A program made the position numbers and the translations under genes. Below are positions 20,109-29,610 of a DNA stretch of 64,000 nucleotides, piece by piece (positions within the stretch are counted from its first letter, which is position 1; the number at the start of each line of letters is the position of its first letter). Below the pieces are notes generated by a model. The model was not told where the DNA came from. It saw only the letters and a list, made by a program, of their open reading frames with translations, and made no database searches. This stretch comes from Pycnococcus provasolii (taxonomy: Eukaryota; Chlorophyta; Pseudoscourfieldiophyceae; Pseudoscourfieldiales): assembly GCA_049487715.1 (NCBI GenBank), contig CP150579.1:372001-436000 (forward strand). Reading direction: 5' to 3'.

Positions 20109-22163
20109 ATGGCGGCGGCGGTGAGTACTATGCCCTCTGCAGTCCCTCTGCTGCAGCTCACCTATCCTTGTGCCTGTCCTGAACCTCTCGTGTTGTGCAG
20201 CAGTTCTGTCTCGCTGCTATCATGCTCGCTCTCGCGCTCTCTCGGCCACACCCCTCGCAATGCTCCGGACCCTGCGGGCGCCGCATTTCACGCGAAAGCT
20301 ACGTCTGTCATCGATGGCACGCCGTTTGGGGATGACTCGTCGTCATCTGGAGGAGAGGAAGATTTCGAGTCTTCCTTGTCGCGAGGGGGCTCTCAGGCAG
20401 ATTTGACGTATCTCACCCCAATGGACGCATCCGAAAAGCCGTGGCGCAAGATGGCGTTCGAAGACGCGGAGAAGAAAAGAAAAGCCGCCAAAAGAGCAGG
20501 GCACAAAAAGTCCGCGCACGACAAAAAGAAACCCGCGGCGGAGGAAAGACCGGACCACTACCGCATGATTGGGCTCTCGCAGCTCAGGTGGCAGGCGACG
20601 GAAAAGCAAATCAAGGATGCGTACCGACGCGCGTGCTTGGTGTACCACCCAGACAAGTGCATGGCGGAAGCAGAAGACGACGAGGAAAAACAGCAAATCG
20701 AAGAGTACTTCAAGCGAGTGCAGCTCGCAAACGAAGTGCTCAGCGACAAGGCCAAAAGGCGCGTATTCGACAGCACAGAAGAGGACATCGACGACTCTCT
20801 GCCCAGAAACTGCGACGTCAGCGACTTTTTCGACGTGTTCGGCGCGGCATTCAAGCGCCAGAGCCGATTCTCCGAGAAACGAAACCCACCACAGCTTGGC
20901 GGACCAGACGACGACGAGGAGTCTGTCAAGAAGTTTTACGACTTCTGGTACGGCTTCAAGAGCTGGCGCGAGTTCCCGCACGAGGACGAGTGGGACCTCG
21001 CCGAGGCTGAGTGCCGAGAGGACAGGAGGTGGATGGAGCGCAACAACGCGAAGATGCGCGAAAAGGGGAAGAAGTACGAGCGCGAACGCATCCGCGATTT
21101 TGTCGAGCGTGCCGAGGCGATCGACCCGCGCATGGAGAAGATGCGGGCGAGAGAACGCGACGCGCGCGAGGCTGCCAAGGCGGAGAAGCGGCGTGCTCGA
21201 GAGGAGGTGGAGGCTGCCAAGGTGGCTGCAGAGGAGGCGGCGAAGGCGGCGGATGCGGCTGCGGTGGACGCCACAAAGAGCGCCAAGAAGAAGAAGGAGG
21301 AGGAGCGAAAAAAGCTGCAGAAGGAGCGAAAGCGGCTTCGAATGCTCGCGTCTTCGGAGTACGCCAATCCGCCGTACGCGGGAGACAGGATCGAGGAGCT
21401 GTGCTCGACGCTCAACTTAAATTACCTCAGGCGTCTCTGCGCGCTCATCGAGGAGGCGGGACCATCCGGTGCGGCGTCGGTTGTCGAAGCGCAGGCGGCA
21501 AAGGTGCTCGACAGCTCGGACATGGCCGACCTCGACGCGGTGGAGAACGTACCGGAGGCGCCCGCGACGCCGTCAACACCTGCTCCGGCACCTGCGCCCG
21601 AGTACACGACGCTCGCGGCTGCTCCTGTGACGCCCGTTCCCGTGGCGGCTGCACCCGCGGTGGTGTCGTCGAACCCGGGCGTTGACTGGACGGACGAGGA
21701 GATGCGCAAGCTTGACAAGGCTCTGATGCGATTTCCCAGTGGTACGTCGAAGCGATGGGAGAAGGTGACGGCGATGGTGGGAACGCGGCCTCAAGACGAC
21801 GTGATTGCCGTTGGCAAGATGCGTGAGGAATCTGGAGGTGGAAATGCGTCCGCAAGTCAGGGCCACGTGATCAAGGAGAAGCACATGAAGAATGTCAGCA
21901 TTGGTGACGCTCCGTCGGTCCGTGACGACGGCGTGGAGGTGGCGGCTGAGGAGGAATCGGAGGATGCTGACGCTGACTCCGCCTCTGCAGAGAAGCCGTG
22001 GACGGCGGCTGAGACGAGCGCGCTGATCAAGGCGATGCGCGCATTCCCGAATGGAACGCCGAGTCGCTGGGAGAAGGTGGCTGAGGGTGTTCCTGGCCGT
22101 TCGAAGGCTGAGTGCATGAAGCACTTCACGAACCTGCGCAGCAAGGTGCGCGGGAAAAAATAA
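20109..22163 (+). CDS. zuotin/DNAJC2/GlsA-type J-domain protein with two SANT domains
   Basis: A J-domain with the HPD motif (YHPDK, His about residue 180 from the chosen ATG) sits in the zuotin-type context DHYRMIGLSQLRWQATE. After it come the conserved zuotin-homology region, a long charged helix (Glu/Arg/Lys/Ala), and two C-terminal SANT/Myb domains (VDWTDEEMRKLDKALMRFP and PWTAAETSALIKAMRAFP). This order matches DNAJC2/MPP11 of animals and GlsA of Volvox and plants: ribosome-associated Hsp70 co-chaperones that can also act in chromatin. I chose ATG 20109 (684 residues) because the frame upstream to 19650 is C-rich low complexity. A GTGAGT follows codon 4, suggesting an intron, but the visible AG acceptors do not restore frame, so the first about 80 residues are uncertain. 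Confidence 0.9.
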   Translation: MAAAVSTMPSAVPLLQLTYPCACPEPLVLCSSSVSLLSCSLSRSLGHTPRNAPDPAGAAFHAKATSVIDGTPFGDDSSSSGGEEDFESSLSRGGSQADLTYLTPMDASEKPWRKMAFEDAEKKRKAAKRAGHKKSAHDKKKPAAEERPDHYRMIGLSQLRWQATEKQIKDAYRRACLVYHPDKCMAEAEDDEEKQQIEEYFKRVQLANEVLSDKAKRRVFDSTEEDIDDSLPRNCDVSDFFDVFGAAFKRQSRFSEKRNPPQLGGPDDDEESVKKFYDFWYGFKSWREFPHEDEWDLAEAECREDRRWMERNNAKMREKGKKYERERIRDFVERAEAIDPRMEKMRARERDAREAAKAEKRRAREEVEAAKVAAEEAAKAADAAAVDATKSAKKKKEEERKKLQKERKRLRMLASSEYANPPYAGDRIEELCSTLNLNYLRRLCALIEEAGPSGAASVVEAQAAKVLDSSDMADLDAVENVPEAPATPSTPAPAPAPEYTTLAAAPVTPVPVAAAPAVVSSNPGVDWTDEEMRKLDKALMRFPSGTSKRWEKVTAMVGTRPQDDVIAVGKMREESGGGNASASQGHVIKEKHMKNVSIGDAPSVRDDGVEVAAEEESEDADADSASAEKPWTAAETSALIKAMRAFPNGTPSRWEKVAEGVPGRSKAECMKHFTNLRSKVRGKK

Positions 22164-22381
22164 CGAAAAGCAAAAAGGAAGAGTTGGCGTCCACTATATA
22201 AAGGAAAAAAAAAACAGAAAAAAAGTAAAGGGGGCAGGTGTGTGCGCACGCAGCGCGCGCGCGTTCACCACCCCACCATTGTTTTGCAACACAACACAAC
22301 ACAACTATTTTTTTCTCTCAAAGTTAATTCTTCTCTTCTTACAAGTTGGCATTTTGTTTTTGGTTGTCTAGTCTAAGGCAT

Positions 22382-22761
22382 TTATTTTGTCTTGTCGTCG
22401 TCCTCTTGCAGGTCTCCGATGTAGTAGTCGACGAGCATGTCGAATACCCTTGACGGGTGCTGCGGTCCGTGCATACCTTCCGTCGCATCCCCTCCCGCAT
22501 TTTTCGCGATGGCATCCCCTCCTGGGTGTTCCCCGACGTATTCCGTGACATCGTAAACTTTGCCGTCGACGATGATCCACAAATCCGTCGTGGAGTTGTG
22601 AGAAGCGACTTCAGAAGCGGTGTACTTTCTCTTCACGTAAAGGTAAAAGAAGAAGGTTTTGCATTGGCACTGGTAGGAGGAGGTTTCCTTTTCATCGTCA
22701 TCATAAGCATAAGCACCACCACCACCACCAGTAGTACTAGTAACAGGAAAGCAAACTCCAT
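22382..22761 (-). CDS. cytochrome b5-like heme protein, probably spliced
   Basis: The core (22636-22382) is a full cytochrome b5 domain: RKYTASEVASHNSTTDLW, then VDGKVYDVTEY, the axial EHPGGDA heme motif and GPQHPSRVFDMLVDYYIGDL. The core frame lacks an ATG. A candidate first exon is 22761-22738, starting MEFAFLLL. A 68-bp intron with a GTACTA donor and a CTACCAG acceptor would follow in phase 0, giving about 103 residues with a short hydrophobic N-terminus. Left unspliced, that ATG gives a Leu/Val-rich stretch that stops before the b5 domain. A one-base frameshift is the alternative. Cytochrome b5 proteins carry electrons to desaturases and P450 enzymes; the N-terminal hydrophobic stretch suggests membrane attachment. 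Domain confidence is high, splice confidence modest. Confidence 0.8.
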
Positions 22762-22896
22762 GTTATCGTAAGGTATGCGATCGGAAACAACGAATGGAAT
22801 GGAGTGATGCGGCGGCTGATCGGCGATCAAACGCAAATGCCCGCACCTAACCTTAGGTGCCCGAGGGGGGGGCAAAAACAGTTCGGTTGAGGAGTT

Positions 22897-22939
22897 GGGT
22901 TAGGGTTAGGGTTACTGGATCCAGTAGGGTTAGGGTTAC
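22897..22939 (+). repeat. interstitial TTAGGG-like repeats
   Basis: Short runs of GGGTTA separated by TACTGGATCCAGTA, itself a palindrome. Similar to the block at 11934. Confidence 0.75.
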
Positions 22940-23031
22940 TGGAGTACAGTAGGGTTCACAAGTCCGGCTGGTCTTCCATGGTGGAACTGGAGTCTACCAC
23001 CTAACCTTAGGTTAACCTAACGTAAACGGCC

Positions 23032-23641
23032 TTTTAACAGGGGATTTGCCTAAGAAGTAGGCATTTTCGCCCTTTTTGGAGGGAGCCCAAAAAATTAACT
23101 TTTGCGCTATTTGTGCGCTTGAGATGCGGTTTGTTGCGCTGGATTCCTCATCTTTCGAAATGGTGTTTAGAACAAAACAACACTCAAAACCGACCTGTAG
23201 AACGCCGTCAGCGCGTTGTGAAGTGAGTGCACTCGGCTGATCTATAACGGGGAAATATAACGGGGAGGGGCCCAAATTAAAATTTCCCCGTAGTAGAATT
23301 CAGTTCAGGGGATGTTATGGGAAAATGAACCAAGAATTTGATCGAATGTTGGGGGAGGAGATTTTCTGATTTTTTATCCCCTCCCCCCTTAGTCGGAGAA
23401 ATGCGAAGGGGAAGTTCCCCGTTATATTTCCCCGTTATAGATCAGCCGAGTGCACTCACTTCACAACGCACTGACGGCGTTCTACAGCTCCGTTTTGAGT
23501 GTTGTTTTGTTCTAAACTCCATTACGAGAGATGAGGAATCCAGCGCAAAAAACCGCATCTCAAGCGCACAAATAGCGCAAAAGTTAGTTTTTTGGGCTCC
23601 CTCCAAACGCGCCTACTTCTTAGGCAAATCCCCTGTTAAAA
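23032..23641. mobile_element. 610-bp fold-back element with about 230-bp arms
   Basis: The left arm (23032-23266, reading TTTTAACAGGGGATTTGCC...) is repeated in reverse complement at 23416-23641 with roughly 90 percent identity by eye. A 149-bp unique spacer separates the arms. Both arms end inward with ATAACGGGGAAATATAACGG. No transposase is visible. The structure fits a fold-back or MITE-type element, or a recent inverted duplication. Confidence 0.8.
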
Positions 23642-24160
23642 ACGTTCTACAGTAGTACTACGATACCAGGTTGGACGAGTCTCGCACAGGTTAGGAAGGC
23701 TCGAATGACCACCCAGTAGTCCTACGATAGTCCAGTACTGGTCAGGACTCAGGCCGGCAGGCAGGGAGATGAGGCCTCGAGGGAGATCCGGAGCAGGAGA
23801 AGGATGCCCTCCAGTGGGGTCTACATAGACTAGTTCTTAAGAACTACATACAGGATTCCTACCCGGTAAAGGTTTCCTCGAAAGCTCGAAGCACGACTGG
23901 CGACTGGACTGCATGAAGAATTACATACATAGTTCTTACATAGTTCTTAGCACCCCACAACGTCGTGTGGCCAAGACCAGTGGTGAGGTGTGGCCAAGAC
24001 CAGTGGTGAGGTGTGGCCAAGGTGGTGAGGCGTCAGGCGTGCCCGGTGCCCACAGTCGTGCCCACACGTGAGGCTTTAGAAAGAGGCGAGGCCGAGGGGC
24101 AGCACTGTACCTTAGTAAACTTTACTACTGCAGCGCTAAGGCCGGCCGGCTTGGAGCCTT

Positions 24161-24197
24161 GGAGGGAGGGAGGGAGGGAGGGAGGGAGGGAGGGAGG
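24161..24197 (+). repeat. (GGGA)n microsatellite
   Basis: About nine GGGA tetranucleotide units in tandem, seen directly. Confidence 0.95.
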
Positions 24198-24382
24198 CTC
24201 ACTGGCCAGAAAGGTGACGACGACGCCTCACCTTTTACTGTAAGAAGCGCGCCTACCTTAAGCATACTAGTTCTTAAGCATAAGCTTATTGTCAGTACTA
24301 CTGTACTACTGTACAGTACGGGTAGCATAGATAGCGCGTATAGTAGTACATTACCGTATTCGAATAGACAGATACTGTAGAT

Positions 24383-26410
24383 ATGCCGCGCAGTCCTTTG
24401 GACCACAGCCCTTTGGCGGCTGGCGACGTCGTCCTGGCGTTCCTACGCGGATACATGGAGCTGGGAAACAAACAAGCAGTCACCGAGAAACTCAACCGCT
24501 CAGGACGAAGCGTCAACTCCGCGTCGCTGCACGGAGAAGAGTACCTCCCGTCCGTGCCAAGGCCGCCCGCTCTGCTGAACAAACCAGGCGCAGCGTCGGA
24601 TGGCGCGCAGGGAGGAAAGCCGCAGGTCGTGACGTTTGACGACGACAAGGACAAGGACAAGGACAAGGCGGCCGTCGCGAGGGCAGCCACTACCACGTCA
24701 ACGTCAACGTCCGACGCCGCATACCACCTCCCCGGCAACTATCCCAAGGCTGCGCGCGACGAACTCAACGCGGAGAGAGAAGCGAACCTGAGAATCGTCT
24801 TCGAGTACCACAGCAAGTGCGGTCCCAGCGGGGAGGAAATTGCGAGCTCGGAATTCGTCAAGCTGCTCATCAGCCTTGGCATGCTGCCCGAAGATGACCC
24901 GGACACGCCGGAGGACGAAAGGTACGTCGCTGGACTCCCGAGCAACCACCAGCTGACGTGCGTCGATGCCACGCTCTTCTTCGACAAGGCTGACGTCAAC
25001 GCAGGGCGCGCTCTCGGCAAGGGGCGAAACCACAAGCTCGACTTCACGGAGACGCTCAGCGCGCTGCACGAAGCATGCTGCGTCTGGTTTCTCGGACGTG
25101 ACAGGCCCAAGGGGCGATCCGAGCACCACGCACAGGAGAGGCGCGCTTTCGCCGAGCTCTGCGACGGCGTCGTCGCACGGGCCGCGCGCAATATGGGCGC
25201 GCGCGTCGACCCGCACGCGGCGGCGATGAAGCTGCCGCGCTGCCAGGCGGCAATCATGCGATATGCACCGAACCTCGCCGCCATATTCGAATTCTACGCA
25301 GCCGCAGATCAGGACAACATCGACACGTCGAGCGCCGCAGCGCTGCAGCACGCCAACACCAGCCTGAACATCAAGGAGCTCGAGGACATGCTGCGCGACT
25401 TTGAGGTTCTACCGCAGCTCATCACGAAGCGCGAGCTGACACATGTGTTCCGCTGGGCGAACGCCGCGGACGAGGGTGACGAGTTCTTCAATGACCTGAA
25501 CCTGGTAGAGTTTGTCGACTGCATCGGGCGCATTGGGCTGACGATTGGCGAGCGCCTGTACAAGAAGCTGCTCGACGGAGCGGGCATGGGAGGGCCGCCT
25601 GGCGCGCCACCAGACCTCGCTAAGGCGAACGAAAGGCCGCTGCCCAAAGAGATGGTGCTGATGCGAGTGTTTTTCGACAAGCTTCCTGGCGAGGAGGCGA
25701 AAAGGCACGTCAACATGCTGCTCAAGGCTTGCGCGCACGGCGGCAAGGATTCCAGCAAGCGAACGAACGTGACGAGAGAGCTGACGAGCCAGCCTGACAT
25801 GGGAAGCCTGATGCCGGAGGACAGCAGCGCCTCGCTCGATCCGTGGTTCCAGGAAGAGTTGCGTGCGAGGCAGAAAAGAAGCGGCAAGGTTGGCGGCGTC
25901 TTCCCCCCCGCGCAGCGAAAGCCCAGGTGGCCTACGCCGCCTGCGAAGCTGCCTCCTGGCGGTTTTAAGGGAATCGAGGCGGACGTTCACCTCGATGCCG
26001 CGGTGAGTCGCGTGCGCCGCCTCGAGAGCGTGCTTTCTGAAGCTCTTGGCGCGGCTGAGGTTGGCTCGCCGACGCCGTCTGCCCTCGAGCGCGGGCTGAG
26101 AAGTGCGCTCGAGAGCGCGGCGCTGACGCGTACGGTGCTCAAGCAGAAGCCGAAGACGCCGCCGCTCGCTGCTGATGATGGACGGGAGGGGCTCGAGGAG
26201 GAGCAAGTCGTCGCAAAGGAGGATCTCAGCCAGCGGCTTGGTGCGGTGGCTGAGGATTCTTCTGAAGGTGCTCCGCTCAACGCGTCCGTGCGTGGTGTGC
26301 CCAACCCAACCCAACAGGGCAGCAAGGCGCCGGCGTGGTTGAAGCGGCAGGTGCGTCGTGATGCGCCAGGCGTGTCTGGCGGATTAAGAGGGCTGATTGC
26401 GAGCTCATGA
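24383..26410 (+). CDS. uncharacterised EF-hand-like protein
   Basis: A 675-residue intronless frame from an ATG preceded by AT-rich sequence. The middle (about residues 290-390) has the pattern YAPNLAAIFEFYAAADQD, then ELEDMLRDFEVLPQLITKREL and DLNLVEFVDCIGRIGLT. This alternation of helix and 'EF' motifs resembles degenerate EF-hand pairs found in uncharacterised proteins of flagellated protists. Canonical DxDxDG calcium loops are not evident. An earlier segment (about 130-230) has a similar layout. The N-terminal MPRSPLDHSPLAAGDVVLAF may form a short dimerisation-like helix. The C-terminal third is Pro/Arg-rich, then helical. No enzyme motif is seen. A ciliary or calcium-responsive role is only a guess. 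Confidence 0.65.
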   Translation: MPRSPLDHSPLAAGDVVLAFLRGYMELGNKQAVTEKLNRSGRSVNSASLHGEEYLPSVPRPPALLNKPGAASDGAQGGKPQVVTFDDDKDKDKDKAAVARAATTTSTSTSDAAYHLPGNYPKAARDELNAEREANLRIVFEYHSKCGPSGEEIASSEFVKLLISLGMLPEDDPDTPEDERYVAGLPSNHQLTCVDATLFFDKADVNAGRALGKGRNHKLDFTETLSALHEACCVWFLGRDRPKGRSEHHAQERRAFAELCDGVVARAARNMGARVDPHAAAMKLPRCQAAIMRYAPNLAAIFEFYAAADQDNIDTSSAAALQHANTSLNIKELEDMLRDFEVLPQLITKRELTHVFRWANAADEGDEFFNDLNLVEFVDCIGRIGLTIGERLYKKLLDGAGMGGPPGAPPDLAKANERPLPKEMVLMRVFFDKLPGEEAKRHVNMLLKACAHGGKDSSKRTNVTRELTSQPDMGSLMPEDSSASLDPWFQEELRARQKRSGKVGGVFPPAQRKPRWPTPPAKLPPGGFKGIEADVHLDAAVSRVRRLESVLSEALGAAEVGSPTPSALERGLRSALESAALTRTVLKQKPKTPPLAADDGREGLEEEQVVAKEDLSQRLGAVAEDSSEGAPLNASVRGVPNPTQQGSKAPAWLKRQVRRDAPGVSGGLRGLIASS

Positions 26411-26968
26411 GTGACACATGAGTCAGTCCACGTCCGTCCGTCCACTACACAAGTTATTCATCGAAACACGTATGTAAGAGAATCTAAATGTTAGCACTAG
26501 AAAAACAAGAATGATTTATTTTCTGCAACTTGATAAGTTTTAGTTTTACTTATGATCTCACTCACTGGCCAAGATAGACGGCAGTTCCGCCATCATTCTT
26601 CTCATATTCACAGCATAGCCCTCCAATTTTCTGCTTGCAACTTGATAAGTTTTACGATCCCAGATTGCAACTCAGTAGTGCTTACTTAGTGTACTCCAAA
26701 CTCCAAACCCCTGACCAAACCCCCGACTACTTGGCGTATCGCCAAAGGCAGGTCATGCAGTCTCCTCAGTCGGTCCCAAACTCTTGGCGAACTCCACTCA
26801 GATCGGGTGGTTCCTTGGGGGGGCGGTGGCCCCCGGCTTTTCCCCTCTTCTTTTTTTTTTTTTCTTTTTTGAGCCTCAAGTCTCCAAGGTGGCGTCCGTC
26901 TGAGCGGCTTTCGTGCATCTCGTCGTTCTCGTGCTACAACTACTCGTGCTGGTCTGGACGCGGATTCC
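26411..26968. other. intergenic spacer with poly-T tract
   Basis: Contains a repeated CAACTTGATAAGTTTTA motif (26526-26542 and 26638-26654) and a T-run near 26850-26872. It probably includes the 3' UTR of the upstream gene and the promoter of msrA. No gene seen. Confidence 0.5.
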
Positions 26969-27739
26969 ATGAACTCACTCATGGCACTCCTCATGGGGGA
27001 CAAGTCCGCTTTGGTCACCAAAGAGAAAGCACTACCTGGACGTGCGTCGAAAATGGAAGTGCCCGAAAAACACTTCGTTACCGGTAATACCATGGAACAG
27101 CCATTCCCGAGCAACCTAGAGCACTGCGTCTTCGGATCCGGGTGCTTCTGGGGAAGCGAAAAGGGGGCGTGGCGCATGCCGGGCGTCTGGAGCTCGAGCG
27201 TCGGATACGCCGGAGGGTTCACGCCCAACCCCACGTACGAGGAGGTGTGCAGCGGACAGACGGGACACACCGAGGTGTACCAGGTGGTGTGGGATCCGGA
27301 AATCGTCGGATTCGCCGACATCCTGCGCATCTTCTGGCAGAGCCACGACCCCACGCAGGGCATGCGACAGGGCAACGACTCAGGCACGCAGTACCGCAGC
27401 GCCCTCTTCCCCGCCACGCCTGAGCAGCACAAGCTCGTGCTCGCGTCGAAGGAGGCGTACCAGGGTGCGCTATCAAAAGCAGGCTTCGGTGCCATCACCA
27501 CGGAGATTGGCGAACCTGGCGCGACCGAGTACTACTTCGCGGAAGGATACCACCAGCAGTACTTGGCGAAGCCGGGAAGCCGGCCGTACTGCAGCGCGCA
27601 GCCGACTGGCGTCGCGATGCCGGAGTACGCGGGAGGCGAGTGCAAGCTGCCTGAGAAGTACTTCGAGAAGTACGGGCCGCGGCCGGGGTGCACGATCGGC
27701 TTCCCGAACGAGCAAGTCCAGATGGACGAGCTCAAGTGA
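26969..27739 (+). CDS. msrA: peptide methionine-S-sulfoxide reductase MsrA, Cys type
   Basis: A 256-residue frame with the catalytic GCFWG motif (Cys about residue 59), GYAGGFTPNPTYEEVCSG, GHTEVYQVVWDP, HDPTQGMRQGNDSGTQYRS and AEGYHQQYL. These are the full set of MsrA signatures. The N-terminal KALPGR and the Cys arrangement resemble the larger MsrA type best known from Escherichia coli rather than the short plant form. C-terminal Cys residues (PYCSAQ, GECKLP) could serve as resolving cysteines. MsrA reduces methionine-S-sulfoxide in proteins with thioredoxin. The N-terminus is short, so a cytosolic or organellar location is unclear. It ends 149 bp before the ankyrin-peptidase gene on the same strand. 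Compare the TGA-containing MsrA at 59410-60150. Confidence 0.95.
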   Translation: MNSLMALLMGDKSALVTKEKALPGRASKMEVPEKHFVTGNTMEQPFPSNLEHCVFGSGCFWGSEKGAWRMPGVWSSSVGYAGGFTPNPTYEEVCSGQTGHTEVYQVVWDPEIVGFADILRIFWQSHDPTQGMRQGNDSGTQYRSALFPATPEQHKLVLASKEAYQGALSKAGFGAITTEIGEPGATEYYFAEGYHQQYLAKPGSRPYCSAQPTGVAMPEYAGGECKLPEKYFEKYGPRPGCTIGFPNEQVQMDELK

Positions 27740-27888
27740 CAACATGCTTCATCATCATGAACGAGTGAGTGAGTGAGTGTAACCCCGAGAATAAAAAATT
27801 CTGAAAATCTCAACCTCCCTCCCCTCCCCGAGAGTTGAGATTTTTTTTCGAGTCTATCGTAGCCTCCGAGCCACAAAAAAATAAACTC

Positions 27889-29610
27889 ATGCCAAACTGC
27901 CTCTCTGTGTACGGAGGAGGCGTCGTCCGCGATGGGCGCAACTTTGCAAATTGTTGGTGCAGTCGTCTGTCTGAGGTGCATCCGTCGTCTGTGATGTACG
28001 CACGGCGCGCAAAGAGATTTTCAAGAAGGTCCCCTCTTCGAGAAAAGGGACCTTCCTCGGCGAAAACTCGAGGTAGGGCCTTTCCCCGAGAAAACCTGCC
28101 ACCCTTGCACCGCGCGGCGCGCACGAACGACCTCGCAACTCTGAGAGACGTCTTGACGACAAAAGAGGCGCGACGAAGGGAGAACGTACCTCTTATTACA
28201 GCTACCATAACAAGATCAAGACAAACCGCGAATATCTCAGATGATTTGGTAAGTGTCGACTTGGAGGACAAAAATGGAAGCACGCCGCTCATGCACGCGT
28301 GCGAGAAACGAAACGCGGACGCGGCGCGCATATTGCTCGAACAAGGCGCATGCGCACGAAAAAGAAACAAATACGGGTGGTCGGCGTACGAGTATCTGAG
28401 CGAAAGTTTAAGTGCAGGCGTGCTTGCGCCTGACGCACGCGCAATCAAGGCGGCGACGTCGCGTGACGCTGCACTCGCGTACGCAAGAGTTGGCACCAAG
28501 TTGCGCGAAGCACTCCTCGACGCGGGCGCAGAGGCTGACGGATACACGCCCGTCGAATACGGCGAGAATCTGCACGTGCGTCTCATGCGTGATGGAGGAA
28601 CCACGCTCGACCGTGCTGCCGTCGAGCGCGTCGACGGACCATCGGCTGTTCGATACGCGCTTGGCGCAGCTCGAACGACGATCGAGGCGGTGCGGAGGAG
28701 TACTCGCTCAAATGCGGCAAACACCATCGTCGTTGGCAGCCAGGCAGTTCCTGGAATCACGAGCCGACGCCTGGGGCTCTACGCCGGAGTTCGCTACGTG
28801 GTCCAATCCCTCGAGTGGAGGCCGAAAGGGTGCTACCAGCCTGAAGAGACGCGCATAGCTGCTGCGAGCGTGGACGATCAGCCGCCAAGACACGGCGGCG
28901 CGTGGGAGCTCGTCGCACGCCTCCACCATCCAGCTTGCACGCCGTGGGGTTCCGTGGAGATTGGTGTGAATGCATGTCAGCTGCATACGATTTCAGACGA
29001 ACTTTCGTCTAGCATTCGGCTTGGCACATTCGCAGCCATCCTGCCGCTCGTGCTGACTGCGACTGCGTTGCCGTTCCGCCTCGTCAGCGTTGACGGTCTT
29101 TCCATGCTTCCCACGCTCCGGGAGAAGGACGTCATTCTCGTGGACACGCGCGCGTCGACGGTGTCTCGTTCGCTGCACCGTGCCGTCGGAGGGATTGCGC
29201 CTCTTGATGCACCCGTGGTATGGCTCGACGTTCCCGACAACCTCCGTGCGCTTGCAAGGCAGCTGGGCAAGCCGCCTCCCCCGCGGAATGCTCGTTTGCT
29301 GAAGCGCGTTGTAGCTGGCGCCGGCGACTCGGCTGGCATTTCCGAGGGCACGCTGTTCGTGAATGGCGTCAAGCTCGAGACGACTGCCCCTTGCTATCCT
29401 GGCGTTGACGTCGCGTGCAAGCTCGGCGCTGCGGACGTTGCTCCGACGGGCGTGGGCGTGGGCGAGTCGTTGGTTTATGTGCTCGGCGACAATCGCGGCC
29501 GTTCGAGCGACTCGACGTTGTTCGGGGGCGCTGAGGCGCGTAGCGTTCGTGGCGTAGCGCGCGTCGTGCTGTGGCCGCCGGAGCACGCGAGACTGCTTCC
29601 GAAGCCTTGA
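27889..29610 (+). CDS. ankyrin-repeat protein fused to S26 (type I) signal peptidase
   Basis: Starts at ATG 27889 (573 residues); the frame is open further upstream only without an ATG. The N-terminal part has ankyrin-like units LPPLHRAARTNDLATLRDVL and GSTPLMHACEKRNADAARIL (about residues 65-170). A middle region without recognised domain follows, then a hydrophobic segment (about residue 380). The C-terminal S26 serine peptidase domain has SMLPTL (catalytic Ser405), LLKRVVAGAGD (catalytic Lys472) and box-E-like GDNRGRSSDS. S26 enzymes remove signal or transit sequences at bacterial, thylakoid and inner mitochondrial membranes. All catalytic residues appear present. The ankyrin fusion is unusual and suggests substrate or partner recognition by the N-terminal half. 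The frame is continuous, arguing against mis-joining, but cDNA would decide. Confidence 0.82.
   Translation: MPNCLSVYGGGVVRDGRNFANCWCSRLSEVHPSSVMYARRAKRFSRRSPLREKGPSSAKTRGRAFPRENLPPLHRAARTNDLATLRDVLTTKEARRRENVPLITATITRSRQTANISDDLVSVDLEDKNGSTPLMHACEKRNADAARILLEQGACARKRNKYGWSAYEYLSESLSAGVLAPDARAIKAATSRDAALAYARVGTKLREALLDAGAEADGYTPVEYGENLHVRLMRDGGTTLDRAAVERVDGPSAVRYALGAARTTIEAVRRSTRSNAANTIVVGSQAVPGITSRRLGLYAGVRYVVQSLEWRPKGCYQPEETRIAAASVDDQPPRHGGAWELVARLHHPACTPWGSVEIGVNACQLHTISDELSSSIRLGTFAAILPLVLTATALPFRLVSVDGLSMLPTLREKDVILVDTRASTVSRSLHRAVGGIAPLDAPVVWLDVPDNLRALARQLGKPPPPRNARLLKRVVAGAGDSAGISEGTLFVNGVKLETTAPCYPGVDVACKLGAADVAPTGVGVGESLVYVLGDNRGRSSDSTLFGGAEARSVRGVARVVLWPPEHARLLPKP

Larger units (their letters stand above)
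22762..24382. other. gene-poor spacer with inverted repeat, telomere-like motifs and GGGA tract
   Basis: No convincing gene. Contents from left to right: GGGTTA motifs at 22897-22945, a large inverted repeat at 23032-23641, short TAGTTCTTA and CCAGTGGTGAGGTGTGGCC repeats near 23820-24020, and a (GGGA)n tract. Confidence 0.55.

Noticed and set aside
28180-28250. GTACCT...CTCAG as an intron in the ankyrin-peptidase gene
   Set aside because: Removing it (55 bp) breaks the frame and introduces a stop a few codons on; the unspliced frame is open through both domains.
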